DNA from: Chloroflexota bacterium
GTDB taxonomy: Bacteria; Chloroflexota; UBA11872
Direction of reading: 5' to 3'
Assembly (NCBI GenBank): GCA_026708035.1
Contig: JAPOVQ010000015.1
Span: 1 to 64,000, forward strand
Length of the DNA stretch: 64,000 bases
Both the position numbers and the translations under genes were made by a program. The notes under the pieces are model-generated. The model worked only from the letters and a program-made list of their open reading frames with translations, was not told the DNA's origin and ran no database searches. Of the stretch, positions 33,997 to 43,159 are shown piece after piece. Each line of letters begins with the position of its first letter. The first letter of the stretch is position 1.

Positions 33997-35629
33997 TGCG
34001 CCTCCTTCGGCGTCGCCGCCGCCGCGGGGTCGTCGCCACGCCCTCACCAGAGCGTTGGCTCGCGGCTTCGCTGGTTGCTGTGTCTTCCAATGTCTTGGCC
34101 GGGGTCGGGGCGTCCGGGCGGGCCGTCATGTCGCGGGCGATGGGCCAGTGCGCGGGAATCAGCGCGCCGGTTCCGGTGGTGAAGTACTGCTGCACGATGG
34201 CAATGATGCTGGAAATCACCCAATAGAGCACCAAGCCCGCCTGGAATGACCAGGCGAAGATGACCACGATGATGGGCATGAATTGCATCACCCGATTCAC
34301 CGTCGCCTGCTGTCCCTCGGCGGTCTTCGAGGCCATCATCCGGGCCTGCACGAACTGGAAGGCGCCAGCCAGCAGCGCCAGCAGCGAGATATAGAACCCT
34401 CCCGTGCCGAACACGTCTTGCTGGATGGGGATGCGCGTGAATCCGGCGTTGCCGGCGGCGGTCTGCCCCTGTCGGCTGTCCCACCACTTCTGCACGAACT
34501 TCTCGCCGTCGGATTCACCTGGCGCCCAGTAGACGTAGGCGTCGCGGGCGAGGAAGTAGTTCTCGTCACGCAGCGCCGCCACGTTCGCGGAAAACGCGCG
34601 GTCGGCGCCTTCGGCCTCGACGTTGACCATGCGCACGTTGTCATGCACGACCGGCCCGGAGATGCCGAGCGATCCGGGATCGGCGATAAGTTCCGCGATG
34701 TAGTCTTCGACCGTCGCCCGCAGCTGGATGATCCGCGGCGGGATGGGCTCGCCGTCGAGGAGCATCTCCGAGAGCAGGTTTCGGGTTCCAACATCGTTTC
34801 CGAGGCCAAAGACATTGATTGGGCCGGCGGGCAGGCCGAGCTGCGACCAATCGGTGATCTCGCCTCGCAGAATCTGGGCGGCTTCGATCTTGGTGAGCCG
34901 CGTGAGCGGCCGATCGCGCTCCACCACGAACGCGGCCGCCTGCACGAGCCGAGCTTCCGTGGTGCCCGGCGGATAGTCGGCGAGCGCCTGTCGCTCTTCG
35001 ACAAACGCCGCGCTCGCGCGTCCACTGGTGACCGCGGCCGCCGAATTGGCGGGGTCGACGGTATCGATGGTGAAGCGGAAATTGGCGTTTTGGCCGGCAA
35101 ATTCCGCCGCGACCTGCGACTCCAGCGGCGTGATCGGAAACGTCGTCGCCAGGTGCACGTCGGTGGGGGCCGTGGGACTGGATTCGCCAAGAACCGGGAT
35201 CGTGGAATCCTCGCGCGCCAGGTTGAACCAGAGGAATTGCTCGTTGAGCAGCCCCTGGCCGCTCAGCGTGAGAATGCCCCCGTAGAGCGCCAGCAGGATC
35301 GGCAGCTGCACGAAGATGGGCAGGCAACCCGAGAGCGGGCTGACGCCCTGCTCCTTGTAGAGCTTCATGGTGGCTTGCGACTGCGCCTGCCGGTCGTTCC
35401 TGAACTTGCGGCGGATCTCCGCCATTTCGGGCTGCAGGACCTGCATGCGCCGTTGTGAGCGGATCTGCTTCACCGTGAGCGGGATCATCAGCGTCCGAAT
35501 CGCGATCGTGAACAGGATGATCGCGATGGCGTAGCTGCCGACCCCGTCGCGGATGAGATTGAGAACCTCGCTGAGTGGGTTGACGGCCCACGTCTGCCAG
35601 GTTTCGCCGATGCTTGAGAAGAGTTCCAT
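33989..35629 (-). CDS. yidC: membrane insertase YidC with an inserted PstS-like binding-protein domain
   Basis: 546 residues. The YidC core is present: first membrane helix (about 32-52) with R45, a cytoplasmic hairpin (53-98), and PLSGCLPIFVQLPILLALYGG (98-118). After QFLWFNLARED (131-141) the core is interrupted by about 250 residues, then resumes with GFYISLLALLAGAFQFVQARMM (411-432) and two more helices. The insert (about 155-408) reads as a periplasmic-binding-protein domain of the PstS/phosphate type: LTKIEAAQILRGEITDWSQLG, INVFGLGNDVGTRNLLSEML, and a closing YVYWAPGESDGEKFVQKWWDS. It would lie outside the membrane. The C-terminus is a poly-Arg tail. I know no characterised YidC with this insertion. 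Confidence 0.95.
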   Translation of the reverse strand: MELFSSIGETWQTWAVNPLSEVLNLIRDGVGSYAIAIILFTIAIRTLMIPLTVKQIRSQRRMQVLQPEMAEIRRKFRNDRQAQSQATMKLYKEQGVSPLSGCLPIFVQLPILLALYGGILTLSGQGLLNEQFLWFNLAREDSTIPVLGESSPTAPTDVHLATTFPITPLESQVAAEFAGQNANFRFTIDTVDPANSAAAVTSGRASAAFVEERQALADYPPGTTEARLVQAAAFVVERDRPLTRLTKIEAAQILRGEITDWSQLGLPAGPINVFGLGNDVGTRNLLSEMLLDGEPIPPRIIQLRATVEDYIAELIADPGSLGISGPVVHDNVRMVNVEAEGADRAFSANVAALRDENYFLARDAYVYWAPGESDGEKFVQKWWDSRQGQTAAGNAGFTRIPIQQDVFGTGGFYISLLALLAGAFQFVQARMMASKTAEGQQATVNRVMQFMPIIVVIFAWSFQAGLVLYWVISSIIAIVQQYFTTGTGALIPAHWPIARDMTARPDAPTPAKTLEDTATSEAASQRSGEGVATTPRRRRRRRRRSG

Positions 35630-35644
35630 GGCTCAGACCCGCGG

Positions 35645-35854
35645 CTACGGCACCGGGTCGAAGCCGCCGGCGGCGAAGGGATGGCACCGCGCGATGCGTC
35701 GCAGCGCGAGCCAGAGCCCCCGAACCACGCCGTAGCGCTCGACGGCGACGGCGGCGAATTCGGAACACGTCGGCTCGTAGATGCAGTGCGCGCCAAGTCC
35801 GCCGGACAGCCACCGCTGGTAGCCGCGAATCACCACGAGCACCGTACGTTTCAC
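35645..35854 (-). CDS. yidD: membrane protein insertion efficiency factor YidD
   Basis: 69 residues from the GTG at 35854, which overlaps the rnpA stop by 4 bases. The hallmark YQRWLSGGLGAHCIYEPTCSEFA has the conserved Cys pair, followed by GLWLALRRIARCHPFAAGGFDPVP. This small amphipathic protein supports YidC/Sec insertion. A longer frame to 35926 exists but overlaps rnpA too far. The yidC start is 16 bases downstream. Confidence 0.93.
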   Translation of the reverse strand: MKRTVLVVIRGYQRWLSGGLGAHCIYEPTCSEFAAVAVERYGVVRGLWLALRRIARCHPFAAGGFDPVP

Positions 35855-36201
35855 GCCAGACTCGGGACGTGTGCGGCGCGCGCCTGTGCCAGGGATTGGG
35901 CCACAGCCCCCGTCAGGCAGCCCCATGGCGCGTCAGCCACGGGTCGGCGCGCCTGCGCCACCATGTCGACGATCGGTTGCGGCGTTGCCAGGTGCGGCCG
36001 AAACGCCGCCCGCAAGCGGCGACGCATGCGGTTCCGGACGACCGCGGTGCCGAGCCGGCGCGGCGCCGTGATGGCCAGGCGGGTCGTCTCCGCGCCGCCG
36101 GGCGCGACAAACAGCACGAAGTAGGGGCAGGCCACGCGCGTTCCGCGGCGCCGCACGCGCGAGATGTCGGCGGCGCTTCGCAGCCGATGGCGTTTGCTCA
36201 C
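35851..36201 (-). CDS. rnpA: ribonuclease P protein component
   Basis: 116 residues. KRHRLRSAADISRVRRRG is the usual N-terminus and AVVRNRMRRRLRAAFR is the family's RNR signature, which contacts the RNase P RNA. It assists maturation of tRNA 5' ends. It lies between rpmH and yidD in the conserved order. The ATG at 36201 is well placed. The sequence is highly basic, as expected. Confidence 0.95.
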   Translation of the reverse strand: MSKRHRLRSAADISRVRRRGTRVACPYFVLFVAPGGAETTRLAITAPRRLGTAVVRNRMRRRLRAAFRPHLATPQPIVDMVAQARRPVADAPWGCLTGAVAQSLAQARAAHVPSLA

Positions 36202-36249
36202 GGCATGCCGGCAGCGACGGAGCCGCTGTCCATCCCGAGCGCCAGGAGC

Positions 36250-36384
36250 CTAGACCGCGAGCCGCTTGCGACCCTTACGCCGCCGGCGGCGAAGAATCGC
36301 GCGCCCGGACCGGCTAGACATGCGGGCACGAAAGCCGTGCTCACGCTTGCGTTTGCGAACCTTGGGCTGGTACGTGCGTTTCAT
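36250..36384 (-). CDS. rpmH: 50S ribosomal protein L34
   Basis: 44 residues read on the minus strand: [18 protein letters not shown], then [20 protein letters not shown] and RKRLAV. This is the complete, universally conserved L34 sequence. It heads the rnpA-yidD-yidC-jag cluster. No dnaA gene is found upstream, where this order normally borders the replication origin. Confidence 0.97.
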   Translation of the reverse strand: MKRTYQPKVRKRKREHGFRARMSSRSGRAILRRRRRKGRKRLAV

Positions 36385-36504
36385 CGGAGGGGAAATGCGC
36401 GGCGACAAGACATGCCGCAGGCGTGAAGTGTAGCACCGCCGGCGCTTTCGACCCTTCCCGGCGCGGTGTTTCCGCCCGGACGATCCGATGGGCTTGCGAC
36501 ACTC

Positions 36505-36535
36505 GACGGGCGGGTTTGAAACCCGCCCCTACGCC
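36505..36535. repeat. dispersed hairpin repeat, family C copy 1
   Basis: GGGCGGGTTT-G-AAACCCGCCC is a perfect 10-bp inverted repeat followed by CCTACGCC. The second copy at 53122-53153 differs at the paired bases in a compensating way. It lies in the 36385-36601 gap upstream of rpmH, which holds no gene. Confidence 0.7.
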
Positions 36536-36601
36536 TACTGGCGAGTGTCGCCTTGGGAGCCGGACCGCGACGGAGCGAAGGGACTGGGCCGGCGCTGGCG
36601 G

Positions 36602-37723
36602 CTAGCCGCGCTCCGCCATGGGGGTGTAGGCCCGATCCGTGTGCCCGATGTACTCGGCGCGGGGTCGAATCAGCCGGTTGTCGCCAAGCTGTTCCAGCAC
36701 GTGGGCGGTCCACCCGCTGGTGCGGCTCATGGCGAAGATCGGCGTGAACAGATTCACCGGCAGCCCCAGCGCGGCGTAGACCGTGGCGGAGAAGAAGTCC
36801 ACGTTGGAGTCGATGCCCTTCTCATCCATCATCACGCGCTCGATCACCTGGGAAATCTCGAACCACTCGGGGTGGCCGGAGGTGCGGCTGAGCTCCCGGG
36901 ACATGCCGCGAAGGATCGTGGCGCGCGGGTCGGCGGTCTTGTAGACCCGGTGCCCAAAGCCCATGATCAGCTCGCGGCGGGCCAGGCGCTCGCGCACCCA
37001 GTCCTCGGCCACGTCGGGCGAGCCTATTTCGATCAGCATCTCCATCACGCCCTGGTTGGCGCCGCCGTGCAGGGGGCCTCGGAGCGCGCCGATGGCGCCG
37101 GTCACGGCCGAGTGCATGTCGGAAAGCGTGGCGGCGATCACCCGCCCGGCGAAGGTGCTGGCGTTGAGCTCGTGGTCGGCCTGCAAGACCAGCAGCACGT
37201 CGAGGGCGCGGGCCGCGGTTTCGTCGGGGCGCTCCCCGGTGTACATCTGGAGGAACGCGTCGGCGACCGGGCCTTCCGCCGAGGTGATCGGCTCATTGCC
37301 GGCCGCGAGCCGGGCGAAGGTGGCCACGACGGCCGACACCTGCGCGAGAAGGCGCACCGACTTGCGAGCGTTGGCCTCGAGGGAGTTGTCGCCAAGGTCG
37401 GGATCAAACGCGCCCAACATGGAGACTCCGCTGCGCAAGGCGTCCATCGGCGGCGTTGACTGCGGGACGAGGCGCAAGGCGTCGACGACCGGCGGCGGCA
37501 GGGCATAGGCCGCGGACAGCTCGTTGAGCAGCCCGTCGAGCTGGCTCTGCGTCGGCAACTCGTCGTGCCAAAGCAGGTGCGCCACTTCTTCAAACGTGGC
37601 GTCACTGGCCAGATCGAAGATATCGATCCCGCGATAGGTGAGCTTGCCGGCCAGACCGTCGATCGAACTGATCGCCGAGGTACCGGCCACGACCCCTTCG
37701 AGGCCACCGGAGCGACTGGTCAT
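36602..37723 (-). CDS. gltA: citrate synthase
   Basis: 373 residues from the ATG at 37723, the short (type I-like or 2-methylcitrate) form. GLEGVVAGTSAISSIDG and LTYRGIDIFDLA form the N-terminus, LHGGANQGVMEML has the first catalytic His, MGFGHRVYKTADPRA the second, and NVDFFSATVYAALGLP the catalytic Asp. It condenses oxaloacetate with acetyl-CoA, entering the TCA cycle. A longer start at 37765 is less likely. Some short enzymes of this type also act on propionyl-CoA, and that cannot be excluded. Confidence 0.93.
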   Translation of the reverse strand: MTSRSGGLEGVVAGTSAISSIDGLAGKLTYRGIDIFDLASDATFEEVAHLLWHDELPTQSQLDGLLNELSAAYALPPPVVDALRLVPQSTPPMDALRSGVSMLGAFDPDLGDNSLEANARKSVRLLAQVSAVVATFARLAAGNEPITSAEGPVADAFLQMYTGERPDETAARALDVLLVLQADHELNASTFAGRVIAATLSDMHSAVTGAIGALRGPLHGGANQGVMEMLIEIGSPDVAEDWVRERLARRELIMGFGHRVYKTADPRATILRGMSRELSRTSGHPEWFEISQVIERVMMDEKGIDSNVDFFSATVYAALGLPVNLFTPIFAMSRTSGWTAHVLEQLGDNRLIRPRAEYIGHTDRAYTPMAERG

Positions 37724-37842
37724 CGCCTGTCCTTCATGAGCCGAGCGCGCCCGGCGCGCCGCCACCCGCCAATGCGGAGGACACGGAAGGCGGGGCCAGC
37801 CCGGCTACGTCATTTTTCCGAGTCATGGTAGCCGATGGCGCG

Positions 37843-39258
37843 CTACGCCTCCCCGCCCGGCGGCTGCATGCGCGCCGCGGGCCAGTGGGCGTCAAAGGCC
37901 GCCGCGAAGCGCAGCACGTCGGCGTCGGCATGGCGGGCGCCGACGATCTGAAGCCCGACCGGGAGTCCGGCGCGCGTGACGCCGGCGGGAACGGTGGCCG
38001 CCGGCTGGCCGGTCATGTTGAAGGGGTAGACGTGGCGGAACCAGCGTTGGGCCCAGACGTTGGGGTCGGCGGGCCTGCCGTCCGGTTCGTCGATCGGGAG
38101 CGGCGGCATCAGGAGCGTGGGCGTCACCAATACGTCGTGCTGCGCGAAGAGGTCGGCCATCTCGGCCCAGAGACGGCGCCGCGCCGAGCCGGCCGCCATC
38201 ATCTCCATGCCGGACGCCGCCAGCCCGGCTTCAGCCGCCGCCAGCAGGCTGGGCTCGCTGACGGCCCGCACCTCGTCCATCCGGTGCCCCACCTGGGCGG
38301 CGAGGAGGGTGGTGAACAGGGTGGCCCATTCGCGGGTCGCGTCGCTGAGCATCGGCGGAACGGTGGCAAGCTCACACCCGGCCGCGCGAAAGGCATCGAG
38401 CGCGGCCGTGCAGATGTCCACCACCTCGGTGTCGACCACATCGGCGGCCAGCTGCGGCGCCCACGCCACCCGGGCGCCGTCGGCCCCGGCGACCGCCGCC
38501 TCGCGGTAGTCGGCCTCGTCGGGCGGCAGCGTGATCAGGTCGTCCTCGTGCGGACCGGCAATGATCGCCAGCCCAAGGGCCATGTCCACCGCCGAGCGCG
38601 CCATGGGACCCAAGTGCGAAACCGCGTCGCGGCCGCCGACGATGGGCACATACGGCACCCGGCCCAGGGAGGGCTTGTGGCCGAACACGCCGCAACAGCT
38701 GGCGGGGATGCGAATGGACCCGCCGCCGTCGGAGCCGAGCACCAGCGGCACGTAGCCGGCGGCGAGCGCAACGGCAGAGCCGCTGCTCGACCCGCCGCAG
38801 GTATGGGCGTGGCTCCAGGGATTGCGCGTGGTCGGGCCCATGGGGTTGTGGGCGAAGGCCAGGTGCCCGAACTCGGGCATTGCCGTCATGCCAACGATGA
38901 TGGCGCCGGCCTGTTTGAGGCGCTCGACCGCTGGGGCGTCGCGCTCGCCCACGTCATCCCCGAACAGTCGTGAGCCTCGGTGGAACGCCATCCCCCGCAC
39001 CTGCACCTGCACCTTGACGGCCACCGGCACGCCGTGCAGCGGTCCGAGGAAATCGCCGCGGTCCACGGCGGCGTCCGCCTCGGCGGCCGCGGCCAGCGCT
39101 TGCTCGGGCGCCAGGTCCACAAACGCGTGCAGGCGTGCGTCGGCGGCTTCGATCCGGTCCAGGCTGGCCGTCACCGCCTCGCGCGAGGTCAGCTCGCCGC
39201 CGCGAATCCAGCGCGAAATGTCAACGGCGCGCGCGTAGGCCAGATCGTCGGGTGACAT
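37843..39258 (-). CDS. amidase, amidase-signature family
   Basis: 471 residues from the ATG at 39258. The Ser-cisSer-Lys triad is visible: Lys in GVPVAVKV, then CGGSSSGSAVALAAGYVPL and GSDGGGSIRIPASCCGV. It hydrolyses a carboxamide, but the substrate range of the family is wide (GatA, nicotinamidase-like, acylamides). The upstream frame to 39564 runs through a dispersed repeat and is not coding. It is not next to gatB/gatC, so a role in tRNA amidation is unlikely. Isolated gene, leftward. Confidence 0.88.
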   Translation of the reverse strand: MSPDDLAYARAVDISRWIRGGELTSREAVTASLDRIEAADARLHAFVDLAPEQALAAAAEADAAVDRGDFLGPLHGVPVAVKVQVQVRGMAFHRGSRLFGDDVGERDAPAVERLKQAGAIIVGMTAMPEFGHLAFAHNPMGPTTRNPWSHAHTCGGSSSGSAVALAAGYVPLVLGSDGGGSIRIPASCCGVFGHKPSLGRVPYVPIVGGRDAVSHLGPMARSAVDMALGLAIIAGPHEDDLITLPPDEADYREAAVAGADGARVAWAPQLAADVVDTEVVDICTAALDAFRAAGCELATVPPMLSDATREWATLFTTLLAAQVGHRMDEVRAVSEPSLLAAAEAGLAASGMEMMAAGSARRRLWAEMADLFAQHDVLVTPTLLMPPLPIDEPDGRPADPNVWAQRWFRHVYPFNMTGQPAATVPAGVTRAGLPVGLQIVGARHADADVLRFAAAFDAHWPAARMQPPGGEA

Positions 39259-39426
39259 GGCGGCGGCTCCATAGGGTCTTTCGGCCACGCGGAGGCGAGT
39301 GTAGGAGCCGGCACACCGCGCCGCGAGCCGGAGGGATATCCTCGCGCAAGACGCCTCGGGAGGCTTGCCGTCACGTGGCTCGGGTCCACGCTCCCCCAGA
39401 GGAGAACCTTGCATACATGCGCGACA

Positions 39427-39505
39427 TCCCACGCCCGAACCTCGGATCCCCCTCACCCCAACCCTCTCCCTCCAGGGGAGAGGGGGCCGGACCTGCGCTC
39501 CAGGC
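39427..39505. repeat. dispersed repeat, family B copy 2
   Basis: About 79 bases matching 28711-28788 at most positions, including the hairpin around CCCTCCAGGGGAGAGGG. It lies in the 297-base gap between the divergent amidase and peptidase genes. Confidence 0.7.
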
Positions 39506-39555
39506 ACCGGGGGAGCGAATACGCAAGGGTTTCCAGGCGGGCGGCGATAGGACGA

Positions 39556-41136
39556 ATGGATCACGCTGAGCCCCGCGCGTTGTGCGCCAATGCGCGCGGG
39601 ACACTGCTGAAGTTGCGGCCACTGCGTCGACGCCTGGCGTGGACGGCGGCGCTGGCGCTCGTGCTGACGCTGACATGGGCCTGCGCCCCGTCCGACGACG
39701 CGAGACCGGAAGTCGAAGCGCCCGCGACGGTGGCGGCGCTTGTCGGGACGCCGCCCCCGGCGCCGACCAGAACCCAGCCGGCGCCGGCGACGGCAGTCCC
39801 CACCACCGTTCGCGCGGAGGTTTCACCCACCGCCGCGGCTGAACCGGTAGCCGCCACGTCGACGCCTCCGCCAACGCCGTCACCTGTCCCAGCGCCGACG
39901 CCCAGGGTGGTCACGCCCACGCCGTCGGCCACGCCGGCCCCTACGGTCGAGCCACAGCCGGCGCGCCCCGTAACGCCCGAGCTCGCGGCGCTGCTGGCGG
40001 CCATGGGCCCAAGGCTTGCGGCTTGGCGTGGCCTCGAGCCGTGGGACGTTCCGGCGTCGCTGATGACGCCCGAAGAGTTTGCGGTGTGGCTGCCCGCCCA
40101 GATCGACGAGGAGTATCCGGCGGACGAGGCGGCGGCCGATCAGCTGGAGTGGGAGCTGCTCGGTCTGATTCGCCCCGACCAGAACCTCTACGAGCTGCAA
40201 CTGGCGCTCTATACCGAGCAAGTTGCGGGCTTCTACGACTCAGAGACAGAGGAAATCGTCATCATCGGCGACCACGATGCGGCGGCCCCGATGATCATCG
40301 TGACGCTGGCGCACGAATACGTGCATGCGCTCCAAGACCGCGCATTCGACCTGGATGCGCTGGAAGACAGCGTGGAAGGCAATCAAGATGCCTTGGCCGC
40401 GCTCTTGGCGCTTATCGAAGGCGACGCGACGGTAGCCGAGTTGCGGTACGCCATGCGGCAACTGAGCCGCGAGCAACTCGCCGAGTTGGGATCGTCCGCG
40501 CAGCCGCCGGACAATTCGTTCTCCCGGTCGCCGCCGGCGCTGCAGGCCGTGCTGCTCTTTCCCTATCTGTCAGGCCACGCCTTTGTGACGGCATTGCTGG
40601 ATGGCGGTTGGCGTGCGGTTGACGCCGCCTATGCCCGATTGCCGGCGTCAACCGAGCAGGTGCTGCATCCGGCGAAGTATGCCGCCAACGAGGCGCCGCT
40701 GGAGGTTGATCTGCCAACGCTGATCGACTCGCTGCCCGCGGGCTGGAGTGAAGTGCGGCGTGATGTCTTTGGCGAGTTCATGGTGAACGTGTGGCTGGGA
40801 GGAACACCGGCCGTCCCGACGGCGGCAGTAGCGGCTGCGGGCTGGGGCGGGGACGCCTATGCCCTGTATCAGCACGAGGATGGCCAGGGGCTGTTGGTCA
40901 TGAAGTTTCGCTGGGATACCGAACGCGACCTGGACGAATTCTGGATGGCCATGGTGGACCATCTTGTCGGCGGCGGCCTGGGACCGGGCACGTCGGAAGT
41001 GGATGCCACGACGGCGGTCTGGCGCGGTGACCGGCGCACGGCGCACGCTCGGCTCTTGGCGGATTCGGTGCTGGTGGTCATTGGACACGACGCCGCAATC
41101 GTTCGGCGCGCTGCACGGTTTCTCGTGCGCGGCTAA
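39556..41136 (+). CDS. secreted or lipid-anchored zinc metallopeptidase
   Basis: 526 residues from the ATG at 39556. A membrane-anchor signal (about 20-40, LAWTAALALVLTLTWAC) ends in a lipobox-like Cys. A Thr/Pro-rich linker follows (45-135), then the catalytic domain. VTLAHEYVHALQDRAFD carries the HExxH zinc motif (about 255-259), and EGDATVAELRY about 45 residues later supplies a further Glu. The rest has an alpha/beta C-terminal domain. It is likely a cell-surface protease or peptidase of the gluzincin type; the substrate is unknown. Rightward, followed 73 bases later by the M29 aminopeptidase. Confidence 0.8.
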   Translation: MDHAEPRALCANARGTLLKLRPLRRRLAWTAALALVLTLTWACAPSDDARPEVEAPATVAALVGTPPPAPTRTQPAPATAVPTTVRAEVSPTAAAEPVAATSTPPPTPSPVPAPTPRVVTPTPSATPAPTVEPQPARPVTPELAALLAAMGPRLAAWRGLEPWDVPASLMTPEEFAVWLPAQIDEEYPADEAAADQLEWELLGLIRPDQNLYELQLALYTEQVAGFYDSETEEIVIIGDHDAAAPMIIVTLAHEYVHALQDRAFDLDALEDSVEGNQDALAALLALIEGDATVAELRYAMRQLSREQLAELGSSAQPPDNSFSRSPPALQAVLLFPYLSGHAFVTALLDGGWRAVDAAYARLPASTEQVLHPAKYAANEAPLEVDLPTLIDSLPAGWSEVRRDVFGEFMVNVWLGGTPAVPTAAVAAAGWGGDAYALYQHEDGQGLLVMKFRWDTERDLDEFWMAMVDHLVGGGLGPGTSEVDATTAVWRGDRRTAHARLLADSVLVVIGHDAAIVRRAARFLVRG

Positions 41137-41209
41137 GGGTCGGGACGGAAAGGCGCCAGCGGCAACGCCGCGGATATCATTTCCCGGATTGCCAATTCGA
41201 AGACACCGA

Positions 41210-42223
41210 ATGAGTCACGATTCATCAGTCCGACCGGACTCGCACCCACCGCGTAGGTTGACCGCGGACGAACTGGCGATGGTCGACAACGTGATGCGCC
41301 AGTGCCTGGCGGTGGCTGCCGACGACCGCGTGTTGATCGTGAGCGATCCCCCGAAGCGGGCCATCGGCGAGCTGTTCCATGCCGGCGCGCTGCGGCACGC
41401 GGGCGACGTGACGCTGCTGGTGATGCCGGTGGCCGAGCGCCACGGCAGCGAGCCGCCGCCGGAAGTCGCCGACGCCATGCGCGCCGCGACGGTTTGCGTG
41501 CTGCCCACGTCGAAGTCGCTGACGCACACCCGCGCGCGCACGGCGGCGACGGACGCCGGCGCCCGGGTGGCGAGCATGCCCTCGATCACCTATGAGATGG
41601 CCATGCGGACGCTGGCGGCTGACTACTCGGCCATTGCGCGCGAGTCGGAAGAGCTCGCGGCCATCTTGAGCGCCGGCGCGGAGGTCACGCTCACCTCACC
41701 CGGCGGCTGCGACCTGACGTTCAGCGCCGTGGGGCGGGACGGGCTGGCTGACACGGGACACTTCACGACGCCGGGCGACATGGGGAACCTGCCGGCGGGG
41801 GAGGCGTTCATCGCGCCGGTGGAGGGCACCGCGACCGGAACCATCGTCATCGACGCGGCTTCGATGATCGAGGACGTACTGCCGGACCCGCCGATGCGAA
41901 TCCGAATTCAGGACGGTCTGGCCGTGGGAGTGGAAGGCGCCGGCGCCGCCCAGCTTGAAACAGTGTTCGCGGAGGTGGGCGATGGGGCGCGCAACATTGC
42001 GGAACTGGGCATCGGCACAAACCCCAATGCGCAACTCAGCGGAAACGTGCTGGAAGCCGAGAAAGTGGCGGGCACGGCGCACGTGGCGTTGGGAGCGAGC
42101 CTTCACATTGGCGGCACCGTCGACGTGCCGTTTCATCAGGACGGCGTGATCGCGCGTCCGACCATTCACGTCGACGGCCGCATGATCGTGCGGGACGGGC
42201 AGCGGGTGTCGCCCGCCGGCTGA
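41210..42223 (+). CDS. M29-type aminopeptidase
   Basis: 337 residues from the ATG at 41210. The N-terminal domain has VDNVMRQCLAVAADDRVLIVSD. The metal-binding core shows GEAFIAPVEGTATGT, NIAELGIGTNPNAQ, EAEKVAGTAHVALG and TVDVPFHQDGV, the Glu/His/Asp ligands of thermophilic M29 aminopeptidases (AmpS/AmpT type). It removes N-terminal residues from peptides in the cytoplasm. It runs rightward after the zinc peptidase, which might supply peptides. Confidence 0.88.
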   Translation: MSHDSSVRPDSHPPRRLTADELAMVDNVMRQCLAVAADDRVLIVSDPPKRAIGELFHAGALRHAGDVTLLVMPVAERHGSEPPPEVADAMRAATVCVLPTSKSLTHTRARTAATDAGARVASMPSITYEMAMRTLAADYSAIARESEELAAILSAGAEVTLTSPGGCDLTFSAVGRDGLADTGHFTTPGDMGNLPAGEAFIAPVEGTATGTIVIDAASMIEDVLPDPPMRIRIQDGLAVGVEGAGAAQLETVFAEVGDGARNIAELGIGTNPNAQLSGNVLEAEKVAGTAHVALGASLHIGGTVDVPFHQDGVIARPTIHVDGRMIVRDGQRVSPAG

Positions 42224-42265
42224 GCACACGGCTTCCAGCAACGCCACTAGAATCGCGGGCCTGCC

Positions 42266-43159
42266 ATGAGAGGGCCGCCAGTCACGCCACACGACTCCGC
42301 CGCACCGGTTGCGCGCATCTCGATTCGAGCCGTGGCGGTCATGGCGATCCTCGGCGCACTGCTCGGAGCCTGTGACGTGCCGGGCGTGCCAGCCACGACG
42401 GCCCGCCCGCCGGCCACGGTCACGCCGGATCCGACTCCCACCTGGACGCCAATACCGTTTGCCACCGCCACGCCGACCCCTACGCCGTCCGTAACCGCCA
42501 CGCCGTCCCCCGCTCCGGCTCCGCCAGTGACGCCGGGCGCCACGTCGACGCCTGAGGCGTCCCCAGATGCCGCCGCGTCGCCGACTATTCCGCCAACGCC
42601 GACGGGTCCGGTGCCGCCCACCGATGCCGAGCTGCTGGCGCTGCTCCCGGGTCCGGGCGACCTGCCGGACGACCCCGCGTTGACGGTGTTCCAGCCCGGA
42701 GACGGCGAAATCACCGCCGATGCAGTGGGGCTGGCCGACCAGTTTCTCGACCCGTTGGTCGTGCGGCGCGGCGAACCGTTCCTGCTTGCGCTTGTGCTGG
42801 CGGGGCGCGCGGTCGAGCCCGTGGACGTGCAAGTGGTCAACGGCATCATCGAGCGACCGGATACGTTTCTGGAGAGCCTGGCGCTCGGCCTGGTGGAAGG
42901 GCTCCAGGCGGCAGCGCGGGCGGCGGAAGTCACCGAGCTCGAGCCGCTCCCGTCGCCGGGCATAGGCGCCGCTTCGGGCGCCGCACGGACGCGCGTGGCT
43001 AGCGGCGGCGACATCTATGAGGCTCGCCTGGCCGTTGCCGTCCGCGACGGCGTCGCGGGGATGGTCATCCAGATCGCGCGGATCGATGACACGGCTGAGC
43101 TGCTCGACGCGGTGAGCATCCTGCGGCGCGTGGTGGAAACGGATCTCGTGCGCGGGTGA
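42266..43159 (+). CDS. putative lipoprotein with Thr-Pro linker
   Basis: 297 residues. The export signal (RISIRAVAVMAILGALLGAC) ends with a lipobox Cys at about residue 36. A Thr/Pro/Ala-rich linker (45-115) follows, then a folded C-terminal domain (about 120-297) with GDLPDDPALTVF and a long helix (LESLALGLVEGLQAAARAAE). It shares the linker style of the peptidase at 39556. No catalytic motif seen. It lies 42 bases after the aminopeptidase and may be part of the same transcription unit. Function unknown. Confidence 0.7.
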   Translation: MRGPPVTPHDSAAPVARISIRAVAVMAILGALLGACDVPGVPATTARPPATVTPDPTPTWTPIPFATATPTPTPSVTATPSPAPAPPVTPGATSTPEASPDAAASPTIPPTPTGPVPPTDAELLALLPGPGDLPDDPALTVFQPGDGEITADAVGLADQFLDPLVVRRGEPFLLALVLAGRAVEPVDVQVVNGIIERPDTFLESLALGLVEGLQAAARAAEVTELEPLPSPGIGAASGAARTRVASGGDIYEARLAVAVRDGVAGMVIQIARIDDTAELLDAVSILRRVVETDLVRG

